From assembly GCF_000372725.1 (NCBI RefSeq), contig NW_005201318.1, positions 266,305 through 330,304 on the forward strand: a stretch of 64,000 nucleotides of DNA. The letters are read 5' to 3'. Source of the DNA: Emiliania huxleyi CCMP1516. Its lineage: Eukaryota > Haptophyta > Isochrysidales > Noelaerhabdaceae. Position numbers and translations under genes: made by a program. The notes below the pieces were generated by a model. It searched no databases, was not told the DNA's origin, and worked only from the letters and a program-made list of their open reading frames with translations. Positions 10,609 to 20,312 of the stretch are shown piece by piece; position 1 is the stretch's first letter; each line of letters begins with the position of its first letter.

Positions 10609-13600
10609 TTACCAACCGCCCCGCCCCACGCCCCGCCCGCCCCGCCCGCCCCTCCCGCCCCGCCCACCGCGTCCGCCGCGTCCGCGCCTGCCGACTGCCG
10701 GCATAGCGCCGCCGGCCGGCGGAGGGTTCGGCACCGCGCGAGGAGACTGGTAGACAAAGGTCGTCTGCGCCGCCACGCATGCTCCAGTGTCGACGATCGG
10801 CAGCGCCGGACGGCGGCAGGCCGGGCAGTTGGTGTCGCGCTCCAGCACGCGCGGCGCACATGCCTCGCAGTACAGCGCGTGGCCGCACGCGAATCGAACC
10901 GAGCGAGGCGCGTCGTAGCAGAGGTCACACTGGCGCTCCTCGGCCCCAGCCGTCTCCTCCACCGCCCCCGCCGCCTCGACCAGCGCCTCCAGCCTCGGCA
11001 GCGCCTCCGCGAGCGGCATCCGCCTCTTCTTCCGAACGAACGCCAGCCCGACCACGAGCCGCGCCAGCTCCTCGGCCTGCGCCTCCGACCAGCCCGCGTC
11101 GGCCGCCGCGATGCTCTCCGCCGTGTCGGGCTCCTCCAGCGCATCATCGCACGCGCTGAGCAAGCCGAGAGCGCCGCGGCCGGTCAGGGCGACGAGCAGC
11201 GTGATGCCGAGCGCGAAGCCGTCAGTGAGCTGCGAAGCCTGGCCGTCGTTGAGGATGATCTGGTCAATGTAGCCGGGCTTGCCAAAGAGGCGCTGCGTCG
11301 ACAGGTGCGAGACCTGTCCGCCGGCCGTTGCCTCTGCCGCGCGCGCGAGGCCCACGTCGGCGAGGTAGCCGTTGCCGCGCTCGTCGAGCAAGATGTTGCC
11401 CGCCGAGACGTCGCGGTGCAGGATCATCGGAGAGAGCGTGTGCAAGTAATGCAGCGCTCTCGCCGCGTCGCGCAGGACGCGGAGCCGTGCGGCGGCGGAG
11501 AGCGGCGAAGGCGGCGTCTCGAAGCCGAGCATGCGGAGCCGCTGCAGCGCGGCTGGCGAGCGGTAGAGGCGGTCCTCGAGGCTGCCGCCGCGGCAGAGGG
11601 GGTAGACGAGGCACGCTCTCGCCGGCGCCAAGCAGACGCCGAGCAGAGGGAGCAGGGACGGGTGGCACGCCGCGCTGAGCGTACGCACCTCGCTCTGCAG
11701 CTCGGCGAGGCCTTGGGCGCCGACACCGACCAGCGCCGTCTTGACCGCGAACCCGCAAGCGACGCGCGGAAGCGACGGCAGCGCGTCGGCGCGGTAGACG
11801 CGCCCAAAGCCTCCCTCGCCCACCTTGCGCGCCTCGGCAAAGCCGTCGGTCGCCGCGATGAGCTCGTCGAGAGGGACGGCGGCGGGCGGCGCGGCGGCGG
11901 CGGCGAGGGCGGCAACACTCGCCGCCGCCTTCGCCGCCTCCGCCGCCGCTGCCGCCGCCTCCGCCGCCTCTTGAGCCTCCGCTGCCTCTCGAGCCTCCGC
12001 CGCCGCCACGGCCGCCACTGCCGCCTCTACAGCCGCCGCCTCCGCCTCCGCCTCCGCCGCCGCCACCTCCGCCGCCTCCGCCTCCGCCCTCAACCTCGCC
12101 TCTTCCCTCTCCCTTGCAGCCTCCTCCCTTGCCCTCGCCTCTGCCTCCTCCCTAGCCCGCGACGCGGCCTCCGCCTCCTCCGCCGCCCGCGCCGCCGCAT
12201 CCGCCTCCTCCGCCGCCCTCGCTACCGCCGCCGCCTGCCTCGCCGCCGCCTTCTCCTCCTTCTGTCGCTGCCGCTTCAGCGCCCTGGCCTCGCGGGTCCT
12301 GCGCTCCGCCATCTCGTCGCGCAGCCGCCGCGCCGCCCGCAGCGCCTCCGAGCCGTCGGCGGCGTCGGTGTTCGCGTTGATCGCCGCCCTGAGCGCCTCG
12401 AGATCGGCGTCGCCTCGACCGCACGCCTCAACCGCCTCGCGCAGCGCCGCCTCGGCAGCATCGCGCGCCTCCGCCGCCTCCGCAGCCGCTGCCGCCTCGC
12501 GTGCGGCCGCCGCGGCCTGTTCGGCTGATTCTGCGACCACCGTCTCCCTCTCCGCCTCTGCTGTGGTCGACGAGTGCTCCTCGAAGGCGCGCACGCACTC
12601 GGCGTTGCCCTCCTCCTTGGCAACCTGCAGCGCCGTCTTGCCGCTTTCAGAGCGCACCGCCGTGTCTGCACCCGCCCGCAGAAAGCGCCGCACGACGGCG
12701 GGGCGGTTGAGGAGGGCGGCGTACATCAGCGCGGTAGCGCCGTCGCTGTCCCGCAAGTTGACCTCAGCGCCGCGCCGTACCAGCAAGTCGACCACCTGCT
12801 CGTGGCCTTGGTCGGCGGCGTGCATCAGCGCGTTCCAGCCTTTGCTACTCTGCAGGTTGACCTCAGCGCCGCGCCGCATCAGCAAGTCGACCACCTGCTC
12901 GTGGCCTTGGTCGGCGGCGGCCATCAGCGCGGTGCCGCCGCCGCTGGCCGGCAGGTTGATCTCAGCGCCGCGCCGCATCAGCAAGTCGACCACCTGCTCG
13001 TGGCCCTGGCCGGCGGCGATCATCAGCGCGGTGTCGCCGTCGCTGCTCTGCTGGTTGACCTCTGCGCCGCGCTGCAGCAGCAACTCGACCAGCCGCTCCT
13101 GGCCGTGGCCGGCGGCGCCCATCAGCAGCGTGAAGCCGCTCACGCCGGCTCTCTCGTACGTCGCGTTGACCCGCCCGCCGCCCTCGAGCCACGCCAGCAC
13201 CGCCGCCTCCTCGCCTCGCTCAGCCGCTGTCACGACCGCGTCGGAGACTGCCGCGGCACCGCCTGACACTGGCTCCGCCGCTGCCGGCGACAGATTACCC
13301 GGCCGCACTCGCACGCTCTCGCCGCCGCCCTCGAGCGCCACCGCGTACCGCCCGCCCTCGAAGCTCCGCGCCACGCCCCACCGCCCGTTCAGCTCGGGGC
13401 GGGCAGAGAGCCCGCCGAGCACGACTCGCTGGCCGAGGAGCGGCGCGTCCTCAGCTGCTGCCGCTGCCGCGCCCGAGGAAGCGCGGTCGGCCCCTACCCG
13501 GCCCTCCGCAGCCGCCGCCGCTGCCTTAGTCAAGATCTTGACGCACGCGGCGTTGCCCTTCTCCTTGGCAACCTGCAGCGCCGTCATGCCGCTTTCAGAG

Positions 13601-16512
13601 CGCACCGCCGTGTCTGCGCCCGCCCGCAGCAAGCGCTGCACGACGGTGGGGCGGTTGAAGAAGGCGGCGATCATCAGCGCGGTGCCGCCGGTGCTGTGCT
13701 GCAGGTTGACCTCAGCGCCGTGCCGAATCAGCAGCTCGACCACCCGCTCGTGGCCTTGGTCGGCGGCGAACATCAGCGCGGTCCAGCCGTCGCTGTTCTG
13801 CTGGTTGACATCAGCCCCACGCCGCAGCAGCAGCTCGACCACCTGCTCGTGGCCGTTGTTGGCGGCGAACATCAGCGCGGAGGAGCCGTCGCTGTCCTGG
13901 AGGTTGATCTCCGCGCCGTGCTGCAGCAGCAGCTCGACCACCCGATCGCGGCCGTGGCCGGCGGCGCCGATCAGCAGCGTGATGCCGCTAGTCTCGCCTC
14001 TCTCGTACGTCGCGTCGACCCGCCCGCCACCGTCAAGCCACTCCAGCACCGCCTCCTCCTCGCCTCGCTCCGCCGCTGCGATGACCGCATCGGGGGCTGC
14101 CACGCCACCGCTCGGCGCCCGCCTCGCCGCCACCGCTGGAGATAGCGTCTTCGCGGCTCTCGATCCAGCCGAGGAAACGCCGCCTGCGGATTCGCCGCCG
14201 GCTGCCGTCGCCGTGGGCCGTCCCGCCACCACCTCCTGGACGTGCTTCTTGAAGGCATCGACGCACTCGGCGTGGCCCTCCTGCTTGGCCATCTGCAGCC
14301 CCGTCATGCCGTTTGCATTGCGCGCCGCCGTGTCTGCGCCCGCCTGCAGCAAGCGCCTCACAACGGCGGGGCGGTTGAAGACGGCGGCGAGCATCAGCGC
14401 GGTGGAGCCGTCGCTGCTCTGCAGGTTGATCTCCGCGCCGCGCCGTATCAGCAAGTCGACCACCCGCTCGCGGCCGTGGAGGGCGGCGCCCATCAGCGCG
14501 GTGCCGCCGTCGCTGTCCTGCTTGTTGATCTCCGCGCCGCGCTGCAGCAGCAGCTCGACCACCCGCTCGTGGCCGCTGCGGGCGGCGCCCAGCAGCAGCG
14601 TGAGGCCGCTCACCTCGCCTCTCTCGTACGTCGCGTTGACCCGCCCGCCGCCTTCGAGCCATGCCAGCAGCGCCTCCTCGTCGCCTCGCACAGCCGCTGC
14701 GAGGATCTCATCGGAGACTGCCGCGGCACCGCTCGACGCCCGCTCCGCCGCCGCCGGCGACAGATTACCCGGCCGCACTCGCACGCTCTCGCCGCCACCC
14801 TCAAGCGCCACCGCGTACCGGCCGCCCTCGAAGCTCTGAGCCACGCCCCGCTGCCCGTTCAGCTCGGGGCGGGAGGAGAGCCCGCCGAGCACGACGCGCT
14901 GGCCGAGCAGCGGCGCGTCCTCAGCTGCCGCTGCCGCGCCCGAGGAAGCGCCGTCCGCCCCTGCCCGGCCCTCAGCAGCCGCCGCCGCTGCCTCAGTCAA
15001 GAAACTGACGCACTCGGCGTTGCCCTTCTTCTTGGCCGTCTGCAGCGCCGTCATGCCGCTTTCAGAGCGCACCGCCGTGTCTGCGCCCGCCCGCAGCAAG
15101 CGCCGCACGACGGCGGGGCGGTTGAAGAAGGCGGCGATCATCAGCGCGGTGGCGCCGCTGTCCTGCAGGTTGACATCAGCGCCGCGCCGTATCAGCAGCT
15201 CGACCACCCGCTCGTGGCCTTCCTGGGCGGCGACCATCAGCGCGGTGGAGCCGTCGCTGCTCTGGTTGATCTCAGCGCCGCGCTGCAGCAGCAAGTCAAC
15301 CACTCGCTCGTGGCCCCCTTGGGCGGCGGCCATCAGCGCGGTGACGCCGATGCTGTTATGCAGGTTGAGCTCAGCGCCGTGCCGAAGGAGCAAGTCGACC
15401 ACCCGCTCGTGGCCGTACACGGCGGCGCCCATCAGCAGCGTGAGGCCGCTCACCTCGCCGCTCTTGTACGTCGCGTCGACCCGCCCGCCGTCCTCGAGCC
15501 ACGCCAGCACCGCCGCCTCCTCGCCTCCCTCAGCCGCTGCGATGACCGCATCGGAGACTGCCACGCCACCGCTCGACGCCCGCCCCGCCGCCACTGCTGG
15601 AGATAGCGTCTCCGCGACTCTCGATCCAGCCGAGGAAACGCCGCCGGAGGAAGCGCCGCCTGCGCCTTCGCCGCCGGCTGCCGTCGCTGCGGGCCGTCCC
15701 GCCACCACCGCCTCCTGGACGTGCTTCTTGAAGGCCTCGACGCACTCGGCGTGGCCCTCTTGCTTGGCAAGCTGCAGCGCCGTCTTGCCGTTTGCATCGC
15801 GCGCCGCCGTGTCTGCGCCCGCCCGCAGCAAGCGCCGCACGACGGCGGGGCAGTTGAAGACGGCGGCGAGCATCAGCGCGGTGCAGCCGTTGCTACTCTG
15901 CAGGTTGATCTCCGCGCCGTGCCGAAGCAGCAGCTCGACCACCCGATCGTGGCCGTTGCCGGCGGCGTCCATCAGCAGCGTGAGGCCGATGTTACTCTGC
16001 AGGTTGATCTCAGCGCCGTGCTGCAGGAGCAAGTCAACCACTCGCTCGTGGTCGGCGGCGGCCATCAGCGCGGTGCAGCCGATGCTGTTCTGCAGGTTGA
16101 TGTCCGCGCCGTGCTGCAGCAGCAACTCGACCACCCGCTCGTGGCCGTAGAAGGCGGCGCCGATCAGCAGTGTGAGGCCGCTCACCTCGCCGCTCTCGTA
16201 CGTCGCGTCGGCCCGCCCGCCGCCCTCGAGCCACGCCAGCACCGCCGCCTCCTCGCCTCGCTCAGCTGCTGCCACGACCGCGTCTGGGGCTGCCGCGCCA
16301 CCGCCTGACACTGGCTCCGCCGCCGCCAGCGACAGATTACCTGGCCGCACCCGCACGCTCTCGCCGCCGCCCTCGAGCGCCACCGCGTACCGCCCGCCCT
16401 CGAAGCTCCGCGCCACGCCCCACCACCCGTTCAGCTCGGGGCGGGCAGAGAGCCCACCGAGCACGACGCGCTGGCCGAGCAGCGGGGGGGCGTCCACAGC
16501 CGCTCGGCACAT
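10609..16512 (-). CDS. Ankyrin-protein kinase-RING fusion protein (1967 residues)
   Basis: Single open frame from the ATG at 16512. Three copies of a ~60-residue module (LLGQRVVLGGLSARPELNG ... VRPGNL) lie near residues 5-62, 524-584 and 1021-1081. Five ankyrin blocks, each opening with a VLAWLEGGGR-type helix pair, fill residues about 70-1320. An Ala/Glu/Arg coiled coil follows, about 1325-1540. The kinase domain (about 1547-1830) resembles plant receptor-like/IRAK kinases: GEGGFGRVYRA loop, FAVKTA lysine, HRDVSAGNILLD, DVGLAR in place of DFG, and GKPGYIDQ. A C3HC4 RING (CDLC ... CGHALYC ... CPAC) lies at about 1860-1900, and an RGG-rich tail ends the protein. Catalytic K, D, N and D are present, so activity is plausible. 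The likely role is a signalling enzyme coupling phosphorylation to ubiquitin ligation; this is inference. The ankyrin blocks are near-identical in DNA, pointing to recent tandem duplication. Confidence 0.82.
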   Translation of the reverse strand: MCRAAVDAPPLLGQRVVLGGLSARPELNGWWGVARSFEGGRYAVALEGGGESVRVRPGNLSLAAAEPVSGGGAAAPDAVVAAAERGEEAAVLAWLEGGGRADATYESGEVSGLTLLIGAAFYGHERVVELLLQHGADINLQNSIGCTALMAAADHERVVDLLLQHGAEINLQSNIGLTLLMDAAGNGHDRVVELLLRHGAEINLQSSNGCTALMLAAVFNCPAVVRRLLRAGADTAARDANGKTALQLAKQEGHAECVEAFKKHVQEAVVAGRPAATAAGGEGAGGASSGGVSSAGSRVAETLSPAVAAGRASSGGVAVSDAVIAAAEGGEEAAVLAWLEDGGRVDATYKSGEVSGLTLLMGAAVYGHERVVDLLLRHGAELNLHNSIGVTALMAAAQGGHERVVDLLLQRGAEINQSSDGSTALMVAAQEGHERVVELLIRRGADVNLQDSGATALMIAAFFNRPAVVRRLLRAGADTAVRSESGMTALQTAKKKGNAECVSFLTEAAAAAAEGRAGADGASSGAAAAAEDAPLLGQRVVLGGLSSRPELNGQRGVAQSFEGGRYAVALEGGGESVRVRPGNLSPAAAERASSGAAAVSDEILAAAVRGDEEALLAWLEGGGRVNATYERGEVSGLTLLLGAARSGHERVVELLLQRGAEINKQDSDGGTALMGAALHGRERVVDLLIRRGAEINLQSSDGSTALMLAAVFNRPAVVRRLLQAGADTAARNANGMTGLQMAKQEGHAECVDAFKKHVQEVVAGRPTATAAGGESAGGVSSAGSRAAKTLSPAVAARRAPSGGVAAPDAVIAAAERGEEEAVLEWLDGGGRVDATYERGETSGITLLIGAAGHGRDRVVELLLQHGAEINLQDSDGSSALMFAANNGHEQVVELLLRRGADVNQQNSDGWTALMFAADQGHERVVELLIRHGAEVNLQHSTGGTALMIAAFFNRPTVVQRLLRAGADTAVRSESGMTALQVAKEKGNAACVKILTKAAAAAAEGRVGADRASSGAAAAAAEDAPLLGQRVVLGGLSARPELNGRWGVARSFEGGRYAVALEGGGESVRVRPGNLSPAAAEPVSGGAAAVSDAVVTAAERGEEAAVLAWLEGGGRVNATYERAGVSGFTLLMGAAGHGQERLVELLLQRGAEVNQQSSDGDTALMIAAGQGHEQVVDLLMRRGAEINLPASGGGTALMAAADQGHEQVVDLLMRRGAEVNLQSSKGWNALMHAADQGHEQVVDLLVRRGAEVNLRDSDGATALMYAALLNRPAVVRRFLRAGADTAVRSESGKTALQVAKEEGNAECVRAFEEHSSTTAEAERETVVAESAEQAAAAAREAAAAAEAAEARDAAEAALREAVEACGRGDADLEALRAAINANTDAADGSEALRAARRLRDEMAERRTREARALKRQRQKEEKAAARQAAAVARAAEEADAAARAAEEAEAASRAREEAEARAREEAAREREEARLRAEAEAAEVAAAEAEAEAAAVEAAVAAVAAAEAREAAEAQEAAEAAAAAAEAAKAAASVAALAAAAAPPAAVPLDELIAATDGFAEARKVGEGGFGRVYRADALPSLPRVACGFAVKTALVGVGAQGLAELQSEVRTLSAACHPSLLPLLGVCLAPARACLVYPLCRGGSLEDRLYRSPAALQRLRMLGFETPPSPLSAAARLRVLRDAARALHYLHTLSPMILHRDVSAGNILLDERGNGYLADVGLARAAEATAGGQVSHLSTQRLFGKPGYIDQIILNDGQASQLTDGFALGITLLVALTGRGALGLLSACDDALEEPDTAESIAAADAGWSEAQAEELARLVVGLAFVRKKRRMPLAEALPRLEALVEAAGAVEETAGAEERQCDLCYDAPRSVRFACGHALYCEACAPRVLERDTNCPACRRPALPIVDTGACVAAQTTFVYQSPRAVPNPPPAGGAMPAVGRRGRGGRGGRGGRGGRGGRGVGRGGW

Positions 16513-16548
16513 GCCCGCGCCCGCGATTTCTTTTTCTTACTTTCATCT

Positions 16549-16676
16549 GTTTTCGGGGCCCACTCCCTTTGCAGCCACTCATAAAATCGTTGGGTCGCTT
16601 CAGTTCACGAAGTCCCCCCGTGGGCCGACCCTCCGATTTTATGAGAAGAGAACAAAGGGAGTGTTCGGGGCCCCGT
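16549..16676. repeat. Imperfect inverted repeat (long hairpin)
   Basis: Arms of about 45-50 bases: CGGGGCCCACTCCCTTTG ... CATAAAATCGTTGGGTCG on the left, and the reverse complement of CGACCCTCCGATTTTATG ... CAAAGGGAGTGTTCGGGGCC on the right, with a ~28-base loop. It lies just upstream of the ankyrin-kinase gene start. It could be a MITE relic or a transcribed hairpin. Confidence 0.7.
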
Positions 16677-17119
16677 GTTGCGTTTACGAGAGAGATTTTT
16701 AGCAATACCAAACAACTCTAACACTCACACGTAATTTGGGGCCTGGAGCCCTGTTCACTGAACAACGCTATAAGGTTTTCGCTCGCCTTCCCTGGGACCC
16801 CGTGTTGCGTGACTGTCTCTGTGCGATTTCGGGCCCGGGGTTGAGAGAGAGTTTGTGTTTGCGGGGTTGTGCGTTTATGTGAACAACGCGGCGAGTTCCG
16901 AACGCGATTTCTGAGCCGGGAAGGTTCCTCCGGCGGCGCCGCCGGGCGCCTGCGGCTGCGCGCTGCGCCGCCCCCCCTGCTCCGACGAGTCTGCGAGCTG
17001 CGTGTGCAGCCGGGTCCTCGCTCCCTCCACACGAGAAAAGAATTTACAAGGCTCACTCTTGCCTCGGCCTCGCACGCACAACACTGGGCACGGGACTCGA
17101 CAAAAGAAAAGGTACATTC

Positions 17120-17160
17120 GTATTATCGCTGTTTCCTGTGACGAACGTCGGCGATAATAC
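17120..17160. repeat. Perfect 10-bp hairpin
   Basis: GTATTATCGC (17120-17129) and GCGATAATAC (17151-17160) are perfect inverted copies separated by 21 bases, in a gene-free region. Function unknown. Confidence 0.6.
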
Positions 17161-17339
17161 AGCGATAAGCAATTTTTTTATCGTTCATCTCAGACGCCTT
17201 GAACCGACGTCGATCATACTCTCCTGGGACCACACACTCGACACTGTGCTGATGATTCACCGGACACTGTGCTGACGATTCACTGCTCCGTCGCAAGATG
17301 CTAGGCACTGGCACTCGTTACAAGAGTCAGGGAGAGAAG

Positions 17340-18000
17340 ACAAGAGAGAGAGACCTACCTCCGGCCGTGAGATGGTGCCCACCAGACTGGGCGGGCGCGC
17401 GCTGCTCTCGCGTAGCGCGCCGGCACCGGGTCGAACCGCACGGGCACCAGCGAGTGGCACCGCAGCGCGCCGTCCGGCCCGGGTCGAACAGGTCCAGGCC
17501 CAATCTCGAAGATGGCCAGCTTGCGCTCGGGCCCGTCCGCGTCCTGTGCGCGGCGCGGCAGTTTGGTGGGGTCGTTTGATGCGGTGCGAATGCCGGCGGG
17601 AGTGGCGAAAGCGGCGGTTCACTCGTTGAAGGTTGCTGTGTGCGGCGGTGGGGCGTGAGCGCACCGCTCGGCACTTTGCGCTGCAGGCCGCCTCGGGCGT
17701 CGGATAGCAGACCAGGCCTACGGAGCGGCGCGCGACGCGTGAATTCGGCCCGGCCTCACGTCCACGGCGGCCAGCAAGGCGCGCGTGCCAGTGGCAGAAG
17801 CGTTGGTAACGGCGGCCGAGCTGACGCTCCGCCCGAGGTCAAAGGTGACTCGCGGCTGTCCGGCGGCGACCGAGTATGCGGAGCCGCGGTGCGGGGTGGG
17901 CCGTGGCGACACCTCCACCAGTGCGAATCCCACCGCTGGCGCGCGGAAGACGGGCAGCGGTGTGCTCCACACCGGTGGCGGCCTGCCTTCGCGGAGCCTG
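17340..18000 (-). other. Possible coding exons, unrecognised
   Basis: Minus-strand stretches look protein-like but do not join into one frame: KLAIFEIGPGPVRPGPDG near 17515-17460, and VTFDLGRSVSSAAVTNASA near 17850-17790. No family was recognised and no start, stop or splice pair was established. It may be a decayed gene. Confidence 0.25.
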
Positions 18001-18324
18001 CGAGCAAGCGGCGCAAAAAGAGGGTCGGAGGCGTTGCGACCGTGCGTGCTGAAGAGGCCGTGGCGGAGGGCCTGAGCTCGAGCGATCGGCTCACAATTTC
18101 GCGGCTGTGGGGGTGGAGCGAGGCGAGCGGAGGCTGCGTCCGAGGCTGCGTTTGCATGGCCGATGCTGAGAGCGAGAGCGATTGTGTCGCTCGACTCAAA
18201 CGCGCCTGGGCGAGGTGTTTCTTTTGGCAGAATTCGAAGTGCTCCGAAAAGTAATTCTGTGTGCGTGTCGTGCGAGGGAGTTTCGTTGTAAAATTCTTTT
18301 TAGATTTCCGTGCGAGAGCTTTAA

Positions 18325-18571
<247 letters not shown>

Positions 18572-18749
18572 GATTGCGAGCGAGCGCGGGCGTGCTCGCA
18601 ATCGCACACTCAGACAGAGCAGAGATGCTACGATTGCGAGGAGTGCTGCTCACTCCCGTGCTGCTCACTCCCCCCCCTTAAACTTCTAGGATTGCGGAGG
18701 CTGCTAACAATCCTAGACGACGTCGGCCGTCCATTCCGTCTCATCCGCG

Positions 18750-20312
18750 ATGGTGGTGCCCTTCTTCATATACACGGAGCGCGCGCTCTGCCACGCATGG
18801 CTGCGGCAGTGCGACGGCTTCGATTCTCTGGCACACTCCGTCAACGACGCCAACCTGGCCGAGGTGGGGCTTTACGAGGCGCTTCGCCATCACCCCTGGC
18901 GGGTTCGCGACGCGTCCGACGCGCAAGTCTTCTATGTCCCCGTGTTTGAGTTCACGTCACACACTCTGGGAGAGTGCAATGGCAGCTCTCACGAGGCACG
19001 GATGAGCGACCTCCACCGAGCGCTCCTCTCCTCTCCCCACTACCAGCGCTCTGGCGGGCTAGACCACATCTTTGCCAGCACGGCATGGTCAGCGCCTTGG
19101 CTGACCATGTCGGCTCGGATGGGCGACGCGGCTCGCGCGCTGACATGCGCCACCACCGGCCGATATAAGCGGTTTCCGACAGGCTCGTACAAGCGAGTCA
19201 GCGTGGTCGGCCGCTGCTCGCTAGAGATGCCGTACCAGGCGTCGCTGGCGGCCACGTTGCAATACAACAAGGACTGGACCAGACCGCCGTCGGCCAAAAA
19301 TCTGCGCAAGCTCGACAGCGTGCTGCGTGCGCAGTCCAAGATGCTGCCGGCATCGCACGGGCCGACGGTGGAGGGCTCCTTCGTCGAGGCTTCCACCGTC
19401 GGAAGCCTCCTGGCGGGCGACGCCGATGGCGCCAACCTCCTCGCCAAGCAGGCGTTCCGGCGTATCCTCGGCCGCCGCCGCACGATGGTTCAGTTCTCGG
19501 GTGCGCTCGACGTCTGCTGCACCGGTCGCGCTATCCGGTGCGCGGTCGGCAAGCTCATGGAGGCATGGCATGACGTGTCGGACGTCGTGATGCGGCCGTC
19601 CCTGCCGACCAACCGATCCACCTGGGGCCGCTGCACCCGCGGCACTATGGAGCGTCTCGCGCTGCTGAAGAACGCATCGACACACGACCTAGTCGAGCTG
19701 GCAGGTTCGACGGGCAGCTTAACGCCGATGGGGCGAGGCGCGAGGCGGAGGCGCCGGCTGGACCGGCGGCGGTCGGCTCGGGGCGGCAAGGCGAACGCGG
19801 GACCTGAGGCGGAGGGCCAAAAGGGCGGGCCCAACATGTGGAGGTACGCGTCGGTCGACAACAGCAAGGTGGAGCAGGCGGCAGTGGAGATGGCGGAGAG
19901 CGTCTTCTGCCTAGCTCCCGCCGGGGACAACTGCGTCTCGGCACGCTTCTACTCGGCGATCGCCGCCGGTTGCATACCGGTCGCCATCTGCGACGGCCTC
20001 AGGGGCGCCTTTGCGAACACCGTGCCATACGACGACTTTGTCGTACGCGTCAAGGCACGCGACTTTGTCAAGAACCCCGCCACTGCACTCGCTGTCCTGC
20101 GAGAGATGCCAGGGGAGGAGCTCCTGCGCCGGCAGCGCGCCTTGCAGGCGCACCGCGCCGACGTGCTGTACGACGTGCCGAGAACGCGCGTGGGCTCGCA
20201 CTTTTTGCGCGAAGTGGTCGAGCATTGCATGAGTGGGAGCAACAATGAGAGCCTGCGGTCGCACGCGCCTACGGTCGAGCACTGTGTGCGGAAGGCAGGA
20301 ATAGAGCTGTAA
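18750..20312 (+). CDS. Exostosin-like glycosyltransferase (GT47 family)
   Basis: 520 residues with the exostosin pattern. The N-terminal core opens with VPFFIYTERALCHAWL and includes DASDAQVFYVPVFEF. The nucleotide-sugar end has FCLAPAGDNCVSARFYSAIA then AGCIPVAICDGL and VPYDDFVVRV. Known GT47 enzymes work in the Golgi on glycans or polysaccharides. No signal anchor precedes the ATG at 18750, so either a 5' exon is missing in the microsatellite region upstream or the true start is elsewhere. A basic, low-complexity insert (GARRRRRLDRRRSARGG) splits the domain near residues 330-350. A role in cell-surface or coccolith-associated polysaccharide is speculation. Confidence 0.75.
   Translation: MVVPFFIYTERALCHAWLRQCDGFDSLAHSVNDANLAEVGLYEALRHHPWRVRDASDAQVFYVPVFEFTSHTLGECNGSSHEARMSDLHRALLSSPHYQRSGGLDHIFASTAWSAPWLTMSARMGDAARALTCATTGRYKRFPTGSYKRVSVVGRCSLEMPYQASLAATLQYNKDWTRPPSAKNLRKLDSVLRAQSKMLPASHGPTVEGSFVEASTVGSLLAGDADGANLLAKQAFRRILGRRRTMVQFSGALDVCCTGRAIRCAVGKLMEAWHDVSDVVMRPSLPTNRSTWGRCTRGTMERLALLKNASTHDLVELAGSTGSLTPMGRGARRRRRLDRRRSARGGKANAGPEAEGQKGGPNMWRYASVDNSKVEQAAVEMAESVFCLAPAGDNCVSARFYSAIAAGCIPVAICDGLRGAFANTVPYDDFVVRVKARDFVKNPATALAVLREMPGEELLRRQRALQAHRADVLYDVPRTRVGSHFLREVVEHCMSGSNNESLRSHAPTVEHCVRKAGIEL

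Noticed and set aside
12368-16308. Plus-strand frames of 376-823 residues opposite the ankyrin-kinase gene
   Set aside because: They are antisense shadows created by high-GC third positions; the minus strand carries clear kinase, RING and ankyrin motifs.
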